A DNA stretch of 64,000 nt from Lachnospiraceae bacterium (lineage in GTDB: Bacteria; Bacillota; Clostridia; Lachnospirales; Lachnospiraceae). Shown piece after piece: positions 42,149 through 51,211 of the stretch. The notes under the pieces are model-generated. The model was given only the letters and a program-made list of their open reading frames with translations. It had not been told where the DNA came from and did no database searches. Where the stretch lies: NCBI GenBank assembly GCA_910575155.1, contig CAJTDX010000005.1, forward strand, positions 1-64,000, written 5' to 3'. The stretch's first letter is position 1. Each line of letters begins with the position of its first letter. The position numbers and the translations under genes are program-made.

Positions 42149-42869
42149 ATTATATGTGGTGGGAATGGGGCCGGGAGCCTATGAGGAGATGACGGTCCGG
42201 GCTGTGCGCGCGTTGGAGCAGTGTCAGGTAATTGTGGGGTATACCCTGTATGTGGATTTGGTGCGCAGGCATTTTCCGGGAAAAGAATTTCTTACAACCC
42301 CGATGCGCCAGGAAACAGAACGCTGCCGTCTGGCGCTGGAAACGGCGCGGTCAGGGAAAACAACGGCCATGATCTGCAGCGGAGACGCGGGCGTCTATGG
42401 AATGGCGGGGGTATTGTTTGAACTTAGAGGAAATGATGCGCAGGTGGACATAGAAGCGGTGCCGGGGGTTACTGCGGCAGTCAGCGGCGCCGCCTGTCTG
42501 GGCGCGCCTCTGATGCATGATTTTGCGGTAATCAGCCTCAGTGATTTGCTGACTCCTCCAGAGGTGATTGAGCGGCGTCTGCGCGCGGCGGCAGAGGCGG
42601 ATTTTGTGATTTGTCTGTATAATCCTTCCAGCCGCAAGCGGGCGGATTACCTGAAACGCGCCTGCGATATTCTGCTGGCTTTCCGTAAGGAAAGTAATTT
42701 ATGCGGTCTGGTGAAAAATATCGGCAGAGAGGGAACGGAGAGCCTAATCTGCACGCTGCAAGAATTGCGGGATATTCAGACAGATATGTTTACCACGGTA
42801 TTTATCGGAAATTCCGGTACCAGAGAAGTGCAGGGGAAACTGGTTACGCCAAGAGGATATATTTTGTAG
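42141..42869 (+). CDS. cbiH: Precorrin-3B C17-methyltransferase
   Basis: The 242-residue enzyme methylates C17 with ring contraction. It has VGMGPGAYEEMTVRAV, VIVGYTLYVDL, MICSGDAGVYGMAGVLFEL, VPGVTAAVSGAA, LGAPLMHDFAVISLSDLLTP and the C-terminal FIGNSGTREVQGKLVTPRGY. The start is TTG 42141 (NKLYVVGMGPG), inside the end of cbiG. Order and overlap put it in the same operon. Confidence 0.94.
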   Translation: MNKLYVVGMGPGAYEEMTVRAVRALEQCQVIVGYTLYVDLVRRHFPGKEFLTTPMRQETERCRLALETARSGKTTAMICSGDAGVYGMAGVLFELRGNDAQVDIEAVPGVTAAVSGAACLGAPLMHDFAVISLSDLLTPPEVIERRLRAAAEADFVICLYNPSSRKRADYLKRACDILLAFRKESNLCGLVKNIGREGTESLICTLQELRDIQTDMFTTVFIGNSGTREVQGKLVTPRGYIL

Positions 42870-42917
42870 TCTGCAAAACGGCAGGAGCGGGCCGGGAATG
42901 TGAAATGGAGGAAAAAG

Positions 42918-44906
42918 TTGCGGGAAATATTGATTTTTTCAGGAACCAGCGAGGGCAGACGTCTTGCGGGGCGTCTTGCCGCAGACGGGATTTTTGTCAC
43001 CGTCTGCGTGGCCACGGAATACGGGCGGGAACTCATGGAACAAGAAGAGGCGCATCCGCTGATTCAGGTACGGGCGGGCCGGCTTGATCTGGCCGGGATG
43101 GAAGAACTGCTGGCAGAACGGGAATGGGAAGTTGTGGTGGACGCCACCCACCCTTTTGCGGCGGAGGCGTCGAAGAATATTGCCGCAGCCTGCGCGCAGA
43201 ACGGGCAGGAATTACTCCGCCTGCTGCGGGAAGAGGAGCAGGAACATTTTGAGGGAGCGGATCTCACGTACGTAGATTCTGCCGCCCAGGCGGCGGAATA
43301 TCTGAACCGCACCACTGGAAATATTTTTCTTACCACCGGCAGTAAGGAGCTTGCAGAATATGTAAAGGGAATCGAGGATTGCGCAAGACTTTACGCGCGT
43401 ATTCTGCCGTCAGGAGCCGAGGTGGAACATTGCCGCAGACTGGGATTGAAGGGAAAGCAGATTATTTGTATGCAGGGTCCGTTCAGTATGGAATTAAATG
43501 CGGCGATGATGAAGGAAATTCACGCGTCCGTTCTGGTAACGAAAGAAACTTCCCGTGCGGGAGGCTTTCCGGAAAAGGTACGGGCGGCAATTGCGGCGGG
43601 GGCGGCAATTGTGGTGATCCGCCGTCCCAAAGAAAGCGGCTGCTCTATGGAAGAACTCTTAAAACGCCTGGGCGTAAAACAGCGGCAGCCAAGGCGGATT
43701 ACCCTTGCAGGTATGGGTATGGGCAGCCTGTCCAATATGACCAGGGAGGTATATCAGGCATGTCAGGACGCCAGTCTGGTAATCGGTGCGAAACGGATGC
43801 TTGAAACCGTAAAAACTATGGGAAAACCTGTGAAAAACCTCTCTCAGAGCGGGGAGATCGCGGCTTATATCCGCGCGCATCCGCAGTATAGAAACATTGT
43901 GGTGCTGCTGTCCGGCGACGTAGGGTTTTACAGCGGGGCAAAGAAACTGCGCGAAGAAATCCTTCAGAATGGCAAAGCGCAGGATTTTGAGTTCCGCCAG
44001 CTTTGCGGGGTGCCTTCGGTGGTCTATTTTGCCGGACGGCTGGGTATGCCATGGGAAGATCTCGCGCTTGTAAGCCTCCATGGCAGACAGCAGAATATGA
44101 TTGGGAAACTGCAAAGCCATGGAAAGATATTTGCTCTTACCAACGGGGCGGAGGGCATTCGAAGTATAAGCCGTAAACTTCTGGAGTATGGTTTTTCCCA
44201 GACAGAGATGTATGTGGGATATATGCTCAGCTATCCGCAGGAAGAGATTTTTTCGGGTACGCCCGCAGACTTTCTCGATTATGACAAAGAAGGGGCGTCG
44301 GTCCTGATTCTGCTGGAAAAAAAGCAGCGTGGTTATGTGGTTACGCCCGGCGTACCGGATCAGGAATTTCTCCGGGGCCAGGCGCCGATGACAAAGGAAG
44401 AGATCCGCAGTATTTCCTTATCAAAACTGGCGTTGACCAAAGACGCGGTGGTCTATGATATTGGGGCCGGAACCGGAAGCGTTGCGGTGGAATGCGCCAG
44501 ACAGGCTCTGGAAGGGACGGTTTACGCCATAGAGAAAAAGACGGAGGCATTAGAGCTGCTTAAAAAGAATAAATTAAAGCACAGGGTTTCCAACCTGGAA
44601 ATTGTGCCGGGGGAAGCGCCGCAGATGTTTGAGAATCTTTCGCCTCCCACCCATGCGCTGATCAGCGGAAGCGGCGGCAGGCTTTCGGAGATTGTCAGCG
44701 CGCTGTGGAAGAAGAATCCTGCGGTAAGGCTGGTGATTCATGTGATTTCACTGAAAACACTGGCAGAGGTAATGGAAATGATGAAGGATACGTCATTTTC
44801 CCATAAAGAAATTGTGCATGTGTCTGTGGCAAAGGCAAAAGAACTGGGAGGACATCCCCTGATGCTGGGACAGAATCCGGTGTATGTGATTACTTTGCAG
44901 AAATGA
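42918..44906 (+). CDS. cbiJ-cbiE-cbiT: Three-part fusion: precorrin-6A reductase CbiJ, CbiE and CbiT
   Basis: The product is about 662 residues. I prefer TTG 42918 (GGAGGAAA upstream) over GTG 42900. Residues of about 1-250 are CbiJ (FSGTSEGRRLAGRLA, VVDATHPFAAEASKNI, LVTKETSRAGGFPEK). About 255-460 are CbiE (ITLAGMGMGSLSNMTREVY, LVIGAKRML, LLSGDVGFYSGAKKL). About 470-662 are CbiT, the decarboxylating C15 methylase (TKEEIRSISLSKLALT, VYDIGAGTGSVAVECA). CbiE-CbiT fusions (CobL) are common; the added CbiJ is less so. One polypeptide would then carry reduction, C5/C15 methylation and decarboxylation. Confidence 0.92.
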   Translation: MREILIFSGTSEGRRLAGRLAADGIFVTVCVATEYGRELMEQEEAHPLIQVRAGRLDLAGMEELLAEREWEVVVDATHPFAAEASKNIAAACAQNGQELLRLLREEEQEHFEGADLTYVDSAAQAAEYLNRTTGNIFLTTGSKELAEYVKGIEDCARLYARILPSGAEVEHCRRLGLKGKQIICMQGPFSMELNAAMMKEIHASVLVTKETSRAGGFPEKVRAAIAAGAAIVVIRRPKESGCSMEELLKRLGVKQRQPRRITLAGMGMGSLSNMTREVYQACQDASLVIGAKRMLETVKTMGKPVKNLSQSGEIAAYIRAHPQYRNIVVLLSGDVGFYSGAKKLREEILQNGKAQDFEFRQLCGVPSVVYFAGRLGMPWEDLALVSLHGRQQNMIGKLQSHGKIFALTNGAEGIRSISRKLLEYGFSQTEMYVGYMLSYPQEEIFSGTPADFLDYDKEGASVLILLEKKQRGYVVTPGVPDQEFLRGQAPMTKEEIRSISLSKLALTKDAVVYDIGAGTGSVAVECARQALEGTVYAIEKKTEALELLKKNKLKHRVSNLEIVPGEAPQMFENLSPPTHALISGSGGRLSEIVSALWKKNPAVRLVIHVISLKTLAEVMEMMKDTSFSHKEIVHVSVAKAKELGGHPLMLGQNPVYVITLQK

Positions 44907-44913
44907 GGTAGTT

Positions 44914-45585
44914 ATGGTAAATAAAGTAAATGGACAGAAATACTATGAATATACCAGGACGGGCAGTCAGAAACGTAAATCTGCCGAATCTTCCGAATTC
45001 CATCTGAATCAGGAACATCAGGGCGTGATTTATGAGAAAAGCGAGGAGAAGAAACAGGCGTCTGAGGCGGTCAGAAAAGAAGAAGCTTCCCGCGGCGCCA
45101 GACAACAGGGTGAGGACGGCGTAAGGATTGAGATTTCTCATCAGGGGCAGGAACGGGCAGTCAGAGACAGGCAGCGCGCCGCATTTGCAGAACAAATGCG
45201 TAAATTTGCAGAGACAGCCGTTTCATTTTTAAAGGCGTTATGGGACAGAATCTGGAATGATAAGCCAAAGGAGACGGAATTTCCAGAAGTTCTTGCAGAG
45301 CGTATAGAGGAAACGGAAGAACAGCGGCAGATTTTGGAGACGCATCCTTTAGAGGAAAAAGACAGTCTTGCCTGGTCCATTTATACACAGGAAGAAGTAC
45401 GGGCGATTTTTAAGCGGGGCAATCAAAAAGAAATACAGGATTTTTTGTCAGAGCATGGGGAAAGGCATCTTGCCAAGAACTCAGACCTGCTGACCCAGTA
45501 TGACCGCAGCGGAAGCATCGTGGGTCTGGACCGTTCGGACAAAGAGCGGATCCTGCACGGCGACAGAAATGAGATCGGGCTTTGA
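44914..45585 (+). CDS. Uncharacterised charged coiled protein
   Basis: The 223-residue protein starts seven bases after the CbiJET stop. It is very rich in Glu, Lys, Arg and Gln, with a disordered first 95 residues, a helical middle (AFAEQMRKFAETAVSFLKALW) and an ending with SIYTQEEVRAIFKRGNQKEIQDFLSEHGE. There is no signal peptide or known domain. I know related sequences only as Lachnospiraceae hypotheticals. It shows no evident link to cobalamin. Confidence 0.65.
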   Translation: MVNKVNGQKYYEYTRTGSQKRKSAESSEFHLNQEHQGVIYEKSEEKKQASEAVRKEEASRGARQQGEDGVRIEISHQGQERAVRDRQRAAFAEQMRKFAETAVSFLKALWDRIWNDKPKETEFPEVLAERIEETEEQRQILETHPLEEKDSLAWSIYTQEEVRAIFKRGNQKEIQDFLSEHGERHLAKNSDLLTQYDRSGSIVGLDRSDKERILHGDRNEIGL

Positions 45586-45652
45586 TCTTGCGGCGCATAT
45601 TTTCGGCAGTTGCGCGATATAATGAACTGAATATAAAAACAGGAGTTAAAAT

Positions 45653-47506
45653 ATGTGTGGAATTGCAGGATTTTACCATAGAGCGGGAGATTATGAAAAG
45701 GATGGTGCGTATTATCGTTCCATCCTTGTTGCTATGCATGAAAAACTGTCTCGCAGAGGGCCGGATGACGCGGGGATTTATCTGAGCAGACAGTGCGGGC
45801 TGTCTCACAGCCGTCTGTCCATCATTGATTTGTCTTTGGGACATCAGCCCATGGTGCGCCGCAAAGGAGAACGGACCTGCGCCATTGCATACAATGGAGA
45901 ACTTTATAATGCAAAGGAACTGCGCAGGGAACTGGAAGAAAAAGGATGGATATTTGAAACATCGTGCGATACAGAGGTCATTTTGCTGGGATTTATGGAA
46001 TACGGACCGGAAATTGCAGAAAAGCTCAATGGAATTTTTGCGTTTGCAGTTTTAGATGAAAGAGAAGATATTCTGTACTTATTCCGGGATCCTATGGGAG
46101 TGAAGCCGCTGTTTTATATGAAAAAAGGGCACGAGCTTATATTTGCCTCAGAACCGAAGGGGATTCTGGCGCATCCGGCTGTAAATCCGGAACTGGACAG
46201 AGAAGGGCTGAACGAAATTTTTGGCGTCGGTCCCGCAAGAACCCCGGGAACAGGCGTGTTCAAGGGTATGAAAGAGGTGTGCCCCGGAGAATATATTACT
46301 TATGGCAGGAATCGTTCCCTGCAGCGAAAGGCGTATTGGAGGCTGGAAAGCCATCCTCATACAGACGGCTATGAGCGCACCATAGAGACTGTGTCGGAGC
46401 TGGTGCAGGACGCCGTCCGGCGGCAGATGGTTTCTGACGTGCCCATCTGTACCTTTTTATCGGGAGGCGTGGACAGCAGCCTGGTATCTGCCATATGCGC
46501 AGCGGAGCTGAAAAAACAGGGACAAAGGCTGACCACTTTTTCTTTTGATTTTGTGGATAACCAGAAAAATTTTAAGGCAAATGCATTCCAGCCCTCCCAG
46601 GACAGACCTTATGTTGAGAAAATGGTGGAATTTTTGGGATCAGACCATCATTTTCTGGAATGCGATAATACGAACCAGATTGAAAAACTGTACGATTCTG
46701 TGAACGCCCATGACCTGCCGGCCATGGCAGACGTGGATTCTTCTATGCTGTATTTTTGTTCCCAGGTGAGCAGAAGCCATAAGGTGACGCTGACCGGAGA
46801 ATGCGCGGATGAAATTTTCGGAGGCTATCCATGGTTCCACAAAGAGGAGTGTTTTCAGGCGCAGACCTTCCCCTGGACCATGGACCTTTCTCCCAGAAAG
46901 GAACTTCTATCCGATGAATTTCTGGAATATCTGCGCATGGATGAATATGTGCGGGAAAGCTATCAGCGTTCCGTGTCAGAGACTCCTATATGTGAAGAGG
47001 ACAGTCCAAAAGAGAAAAGAAGAAGAGAGATTTCCTGGCTGAATCTCAAATGGTTTATGCAGACGCTTTTAAACCGTATGGACCGTACCAGCATGTACAG
47101 CGGGCTGGAAGCCAGGGTGCCGTTTGCGGATACCAGAATCGTGCAGTATGTGTGGAATGTTCCCTGGGAAATGAAGGCGAAAGACGGCGTGGTAAAAAAT
47201 CTGCTCCGCCAGTCCGCAAAGGGCATTTTGCCGGATGAAGTGCTGTTTCGCAAAAAATCGCCCTATCCCAAAACCTACGACCCGCGCTATGAAAATCTGT
47301 TAAAGGATAAAATCCGTGATATTATGGCGGACAGCAGCGCGCCGGTCCTGCAGTTTTTAGACCGGGCCAGAGTGGAAGCGTTTCTGAACAGGCCCTCGGA
47401 TTATGGAAAACCATGGTACGGCCAGTTGATGGCGGGTCCCCAGCTTCTTGCTTATGTGGTCCAAATCAATGCCTGGATGGAGCGTTATAAGATAAAAGTG
47501 AGATAA
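45653..47506 (+). CDS. asnB: Asparagine synthase (glutamine-hydrolysing)
   Basis: The 617-residue enzyme has the catalytic Cys at position 2 (MCGIAGFYHR), the N-terminal Ntn glutaminase (SRRGPDDAGIY, LSHSRLSIID, AIAYNGELYNA), and the synthase domain with the ATP-binding SGGVDSSLVSA, LTGECADEIFGGYP and DRTSMYSGLEARVPFAD. It makes asparagine from aspartate and glutamine. Genes of this length fit the AsnB group. It sits within the cobalamin block without an obvious functional link. Confidence 0.95.
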   Translation: MCGIAGFYHRAGDYEKDGAYYRSILVAMHEKLSRRGPDDAGIYLSRQCGLSHSRLSIIDLSLGHQPMVRRKGERTCAIAYNGELYNAKELRRELEEKGWIFETSCDTEVILLGFMEYGPEIAEKLNGIFAFAVLDEREDILYLFRDPMGVKPLFYMKKGHELIFASEPKGILAHPAVNPELDREGLNEIFGVGPARTPGTGVFKGMKEVCPGEYITYGRNRSLQRKAYWRLESHPHTDGYERTIETVSELVQDAVRRQMVSDVPICTFLSGGVDSSLVSAICAAELKKQGQRLTTFSFDFVDNQKNFKANAFQPSQDRPYVEKMVEFLGSDHHFLECDNTNQIEKLYDSVNAHDLPAMADVDSSMLYFCSQVSRSHKVTLTGECADEIFGGYPWFHKEECFQAQTFPWTMDLSPRKELLSDEFLEYLRMDEYVRESYQRSVSETPICEEDSPKEKRRREISWLNLKWFMQTLLNRMDRTSMYSGLEARVPFADTRIVQYVWNVPWEMKAKDGVVKNLLRQSAKGILPDEVLFRKKSPYPKTYDPRYENLLKDKIRDIMADSSAPVLQFLDRARVEAFLNRPSDYGKPWYGQLMAGPQLLAYVVQINAWMERYKIKVR

Positions 47507-47533
47507 AATTGACAGAATGATGGAAAAACCTTG

Positions 47534-47563
47534 TTGATACACAGCCCACACTTATGTTATGAT
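47534..47563 (+). promoter_or_regulatory. Possible promoter of the fibronectin-repeat protein gene
   Basis: TTGATA (47534-47539), an 18-base spacer and TATGAT (47558-47563), 48 bases before the start codon. Confidence 0.4.
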
Positions 47564-47610
47564 AATGAGGAATAGAAAATAATTAAAAAAATTCGGAGGT
47601 GCCGGGTATT

Positions 47611-50403
47611 ATGAAAAAATATGTTTCATTATTTCTAGCAGTTATTATTTTCTTTTCCTCATTTGGAACTCATGCAGTATACGCTGAGAGTGAAAGTGTA
47701 GGCATGTCTCAGGGGCGGGACGATATGCAGAATATGAGGAGTCTCACAGAAGAAGAGGAGGAACAAAGCGAAGATGATCCGCAGTTGGAGCCTGAATCAG
47801 ACACGGAAGCGGCGGTAAATGATTTTACTCTGGAGTATAATGCCGCAGCAGACGTCATGATTCTGAAATATCAGGTCAATCATGCAGTTGCGTGCGTGGA
47901 CATTCTTGTGGACGGTCGTCCGGCAGAGGTGAATTACTCTAATGTTTATACTTCCTACAGTTATGATCTTCCAGATGATGCAGAAGGCAAAAAATATGCG
48001 TTTCAGATTATTCCCTATGAGATCAGGAATACGGGAGGAGAGAGCGTAAAGATTCAGGGAACGCCTTCCGCGGTGAAAGAATATGAAGTGCCTTATAAGC
48101 AGGCCGTGTTTACAGATGTTGACGCGGAGTATGATCTCAATAAGAAATATCTGTCTATGGAATGGTTTGGAACGGGAATTTCTTCTGTGGATATTTATCT
48201 GGACGGCGCGGCGGAACCCATTGCGGCCGGAGTACTGGGAAATTCCTTTTCCATCAATATTGACTGGCAGCCGTTGAGCAAACATACTTACCGGCTGGTT
48301 CCCTACAATAAGCTTGGCCAAAAGGGAACGGAGAAAACAGTGGAACTGACGGTAGACGATTACGAGGCGACGGTTGATTTGCTGGATGCGGAATATGTGC
48401 CGCAGAAGAATCAGATCCGGATTAACTGGTCGGGAAGCAATGTCAAATACGTAGACATTTATATGAACGATGAATTGCTTGTGGACAATTACATAAAAGA
48501 AGAATACAGCTTCAAATATACGCCTCAGGCGGGGGCTTCCTACATGATTACGGTGAATCCCTACAATGAAAACGGCGAAGAAGGAGAGGAAGCGCAGGAT
48601 GCGCTGACGGAAGGGGAATTTGAAGTACCTGTGATTGATAAACTCAGGGAAACAAGCAGCTATGGCACAGACGCGGAGAAACATTACACCGGATTTTCCA
48701 AGCCGGCGGTAAATATCAGATGGACGGCGCAGGAGAACGGCTGTTATGAAATATACCGCGCGTCAAAGGATGCCAGAAGCGGTTACTCCTGCATTGACAG
48801 AGTGGAGACGGCAAAGTCCGGTCCCTATGTCTATACGGACAGTAATGCCAGGATCGGCAGCAATTATTATAAGATCAGACAGGTGATTAAAGAGGATGAT
48901 TATATTACGCAGGAAGTTTCCACGGCTTTGTCTGACGCGGATGAAATTACGATCAAAGTGCCTAAGCCCAAAGTGAATATTAATCTCACGCCAGAAGGAA
49001 CGGTAATGTTTTCCATGGATGGGAAGAAGGAATTTATCTCTGGTTACGTAATCTTGCGCAAGAATAAGAGCGGATCATATAAACAGATTGCGGAAGTGAC
49101 CGATGATGCGTATACAGATTACAATACAGAATTTGGCAAACAGTATTCCTATCGGGTAAAATCATTCTATTATGATACCAGGACCAGGGAGAAATATTAC
49201 AGCCCGGCGGTACAGATAAGAGCAAAAAATACCGTGGGAGGTTTTGCTGTTTCGGCGCAGCAGACATCGGAAGAAAATGTGAAAATCGCCTGGGAAGCAG
49301 CGGCAAACGCGCAGGGTTACGAGGTGTATTATAAGTCTGCTACCGCGGGAGATTCCTACAAGCCGCTGGAAGTGACAGATCAATTAGAACTGAATGTTTC
49401 GCTGAAACAAGGGTCAAGATATTGCTTTATGGTAAAAGCTTATAAGGAAAACAGCAAGAAAAAGATTTATTTTTCTACCGCTGAGACAGAATTGAAAACA
49501 GGTTTTACAAAACCTGGTAATTTCAGAGTTTCCAAAACCTCATTCCAGTATGATAAGGATAAGAAGATTCTGGTCAGGAAAGACAAGCTTGCCTGGGACA
49601 AAGTATATGGAGCAAAAGGTTATTATATTGACGTCTACAACCCTGCAAAAAAGAAATTTAAAACCGTAAAGAGAATCAAGGGCATGGACAGCACAAGCTA
49701 TGAGGTGTCAAACACTCTGACCCCGAAGACAGAGACGCTTATTTATCGTATTCGCGCGTATGCAGGCCAGAGAAAAGCAATTGGAGAAAAACTTGAAATC
49801 AGGATGCAGATTGGCAAAGTAACCGGGGTAAGCGTGTCCCGCGCAGGAGATTATGCCAGAGTGTCATGGAAACAGACAAAAGGTGCGGAACTGTACCGTA
49901 TTTACCGTTCCAACGGCAGAAGCAGCACCCTGGTAGGGACTACGGATAAATTGAAATTCACAGATAAGGGACTGAGCGCAGGCGTTGTTTATAATTATTA
50001 TGTACAGGCAGTGAGCAATACGCTGAAAAGTGAAGGAGAATACAGCGAACCGGTGCAGTATAAAAAGAAACTTTTAAAAGTGGATTATTTGAGCGCCTCC
50101 AATCGGGACAGAGAGAATGTGGAGCTTGAATGGATGTCAGAGGAAGGAGCTTCCGGGCATATTATTTATTACCGGGAAGGAAAAAGCGGTGAATACCAGA
50201 TGCTTGCCCGCGTTAACGGAAGCCGGACTGCGTATACCCATAAAAATGTAACGCCGGGCGCGACTTATTATTACAAAGTGTCCCGTATGGAAATTAATGC
50301 GGGCGGCGTGGAGACAGAGTCGGATACTCAGCAGGTGAAAATTACAGTTAAAAACGCTCCGGGTAATAAGGATGGTAAAAGCAGTACATCAAAGACAAAA
50401 TAA
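47611..50403 (+). CDS. Large secreted protein with repeated fibronectin III-like domains
   Basis: The product is 930 residues from ATG 47611, with GGAGGTG upstream (TTG 47599 is a weaker alternative). It has a signal peptide (about residues 1-26, ending AVYAE) and an acidic linker. About nine beta-sandwich modules follow: four divergent ones with an LRINWSG-like core (VDIYLDGAAEP, VKYVDIYMNDEL), then fibronectin III-type units with IYRSNGRSS, GYEVYYKSA and YYYKVSRMEIN. The C-terminus is Lys/Ser-rich with no LPXTG or anchor. It may be a surface or matrix protein; no catalytic motif is seen. Confidence 0.8.
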   Translation: MKKYVSLFLAVIIFFSSFGTHAVYAESESVGMSQGRDDMQNMRSLTEEEEEQSEDDPQLEPESDTEAAVNDFTLEYNAAADVMILKYQVNHAVACVDILVDGRPAEVNYSNVYTSYSYDLPDDAEGKKYAFQIIPYEIRNTGGESVKIQGTPSAVKEYEVPYKQAVFTDVDAEYDLNKKYLSMEWFGTGISSVDIYLDGAAEPIAAGVLGNSFSINIDWQPLSKHTYRLVPYNKLGQKGTEKTVELTVDDYEATVDLLDAEYVPQKNQIRINWSGSNVKYVDIYMNDELLVDNYIKEEYSFKYTPQAGASYMITVNPYNENGEEGEEAQDALTEGEFEVPVIDKLRETSSYGTDAEKHYTGFSKPAVNIRWTAQENGCYEIYRASKDARSGYSCIDRVETAKSGPYVYTDSNARIGSNYYKIRQVIKEDDYITQEVSTALSDADEITIKVPKPKVNINLTPEGTVMFSMDGKKEFISGYVILRKNKSGSYKQIAEVTDDAYTDYNTEFGKQYSYRVKSFYYDTRTREKYYSPAVQIRAKNTVGGFAVSAQQTSEENVKIAWEAAANAQGYEVYYKSATAGDSYKPLEVTDQLELNVSLKQGSRYCFMVKAYKENSKKKIYFSTAETELKTGFTKPGNFRVSKTSFQYDKDKKILVRKDKLAWDKVYGAKGYYIDVYNPAKKKFKTVKRIKGMDSTSYEVSNTLTPKTETLIYRIRAYAGQRKAIGEKLEIRMQIGKVTGVSVSRAGDYARVSWKQTKGAELYRIYRSNGRSSTLVGTTDKLKFTDKGLSAGVVYNYYVQAVSNTLKSEGEYSEPVQYKKKLLKVDYLSASNRDRENVELEWMSEEGASGHIIYYREGKSGEYQMLARVNGSRTAYTHKNVTPGATYYYKVSRMEINAGGVETESDTQQVKITVKNAPGNKDGKSSTSKTK

Positions 50404-50442
50404 GAAACAGCTGAAGCAGACAGAGAAGAAAAGGAGATTGCC

Positions 50443-50829
50443 ATGTTAGAAGCAGGTATAAAAGGACTGGAAGAAATGACAGTCACCCCAGACGATACAG
50501 CGCAGGTATATAAGAGCGGCACCTTGCAGGTGCTTGCTACGCCCAGACTGGCGGCGCTGATGGAAGAGACCGCATGGAAGAGCGTTGCCCAGGCTCTGGA
50601 ACCTGGAAAAGGAACCGTGGGGACAAGACTGGAACTGGATCATCTGGCGCCTACTCCGGTGGGGATGAAGGTACAGTGTGAATCCGTACTGGAGAAGGCG
50701 GAGGGCAGAAAGCTTGTTTTTTCCATTACGGCGAAGGATGAAAAAGGAGAAATCGGCACAGCAAAGCATGAACGCTTTATTGTGGAGGAAGAGAAATTCC
50801 AGAAAAAGGCGGATCAGAAAAATGGTTGA
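50443..50829 (+). CDS. Hotdog-fold thioesterase (fluoroacetyl-CoA thioesterase-like)
   Basis: The 128-residue protein has the FlK-like hotdog pattern: VYKSGTLQVLATPRLAALMEETA (the Thr33/Glu41-42 region) and LELDHLAPTPVGMKV with H67, the general-base position in FlK. A hydrolytic role on a small acyl-CoA is likely; the natural substrate is unknown. An AAGGAGA site precedes the ATG. It overlaps the next gene by eight bases. Confidence 0.85.
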   Translation: MLEAGIKGLEEMTVTPDDTAQVYKSGTLQVLATPRLAALMEETAWKSVAQALEPGKGTVGTRLELDHLAPTPVGMKVQCESVLEKAEGRKLVFSITAKDEKGEIGTAKHERFIVEEEKFQKKADQKNG

Positions 50830-51211
50830 AAATGATTATATTATGCGGCTTACGCACGAGATGGTGCGGACCTGGCTGAAACTCCTTTTTGGCATCGACG
50901 AGATAAAAGAGGAAGAAATAATTTTTGAACAAAAAGACAGCGGAGACTTGTACCGCAGACTGAGACTGATGGTCCAGGACGGCAAAATTAATGAGGCGGA
51001 AAATCAGTTATATGATGATCTGGACTCCAGGGAACGAAAGCCTGAGGATCTGAAGGCCGCTCTGTTTTTCTACGATTATGTAAACGGGAAGAACAATGAA
51101 TTTCTGGAAGACAACGGTTATTCCAGAGAAGAAATCCGGGAAGGAATCTGCAATGTTATGCGCCAGTATGGATATGGAGAGCTGGCAGATACCTGGGCGG
51201 ATGAGTGGTAA
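50822..51211 (+). CDS. DUF6483-like protein of unknown function
   Basis: The product is 129 residues from ATG 50822, inside the end of the thioesterase gene. It is acidic and all helical: an N-terminal NDYIMRLTHEMVRTWLKLLFG is followed by DLYRRLRLMVQDGKINEAENQLYDDL and a REEIREGICNVMRQYG ending. This fits a TPR-like DUF6483 protein of Firmicutes, though the name is from memory. Its last 11 bases overlap the start of cbiA, so it is translated together with cobalamin genes. Its role is unknown. Confidence 0.6.
   Translation: MVENDYIMRLTHEMVRTWLKLLFGIDEIKEEEIIFEQKDSGDLYRRLRLMVQDGKINEAENQLYDDLDSRERKPEDLKAALFFYDYVNGKNNEFLEDNGYSREEIREGICNVMRQYGYGELADTWADEW

Noticed and set aside
47797-48684. 295-codon antisense frame in the fibronectin-repeat gene
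   Set aside because: A shadow of a repeat-rich coding region; the sense protein has a signal peptide and clear modules.
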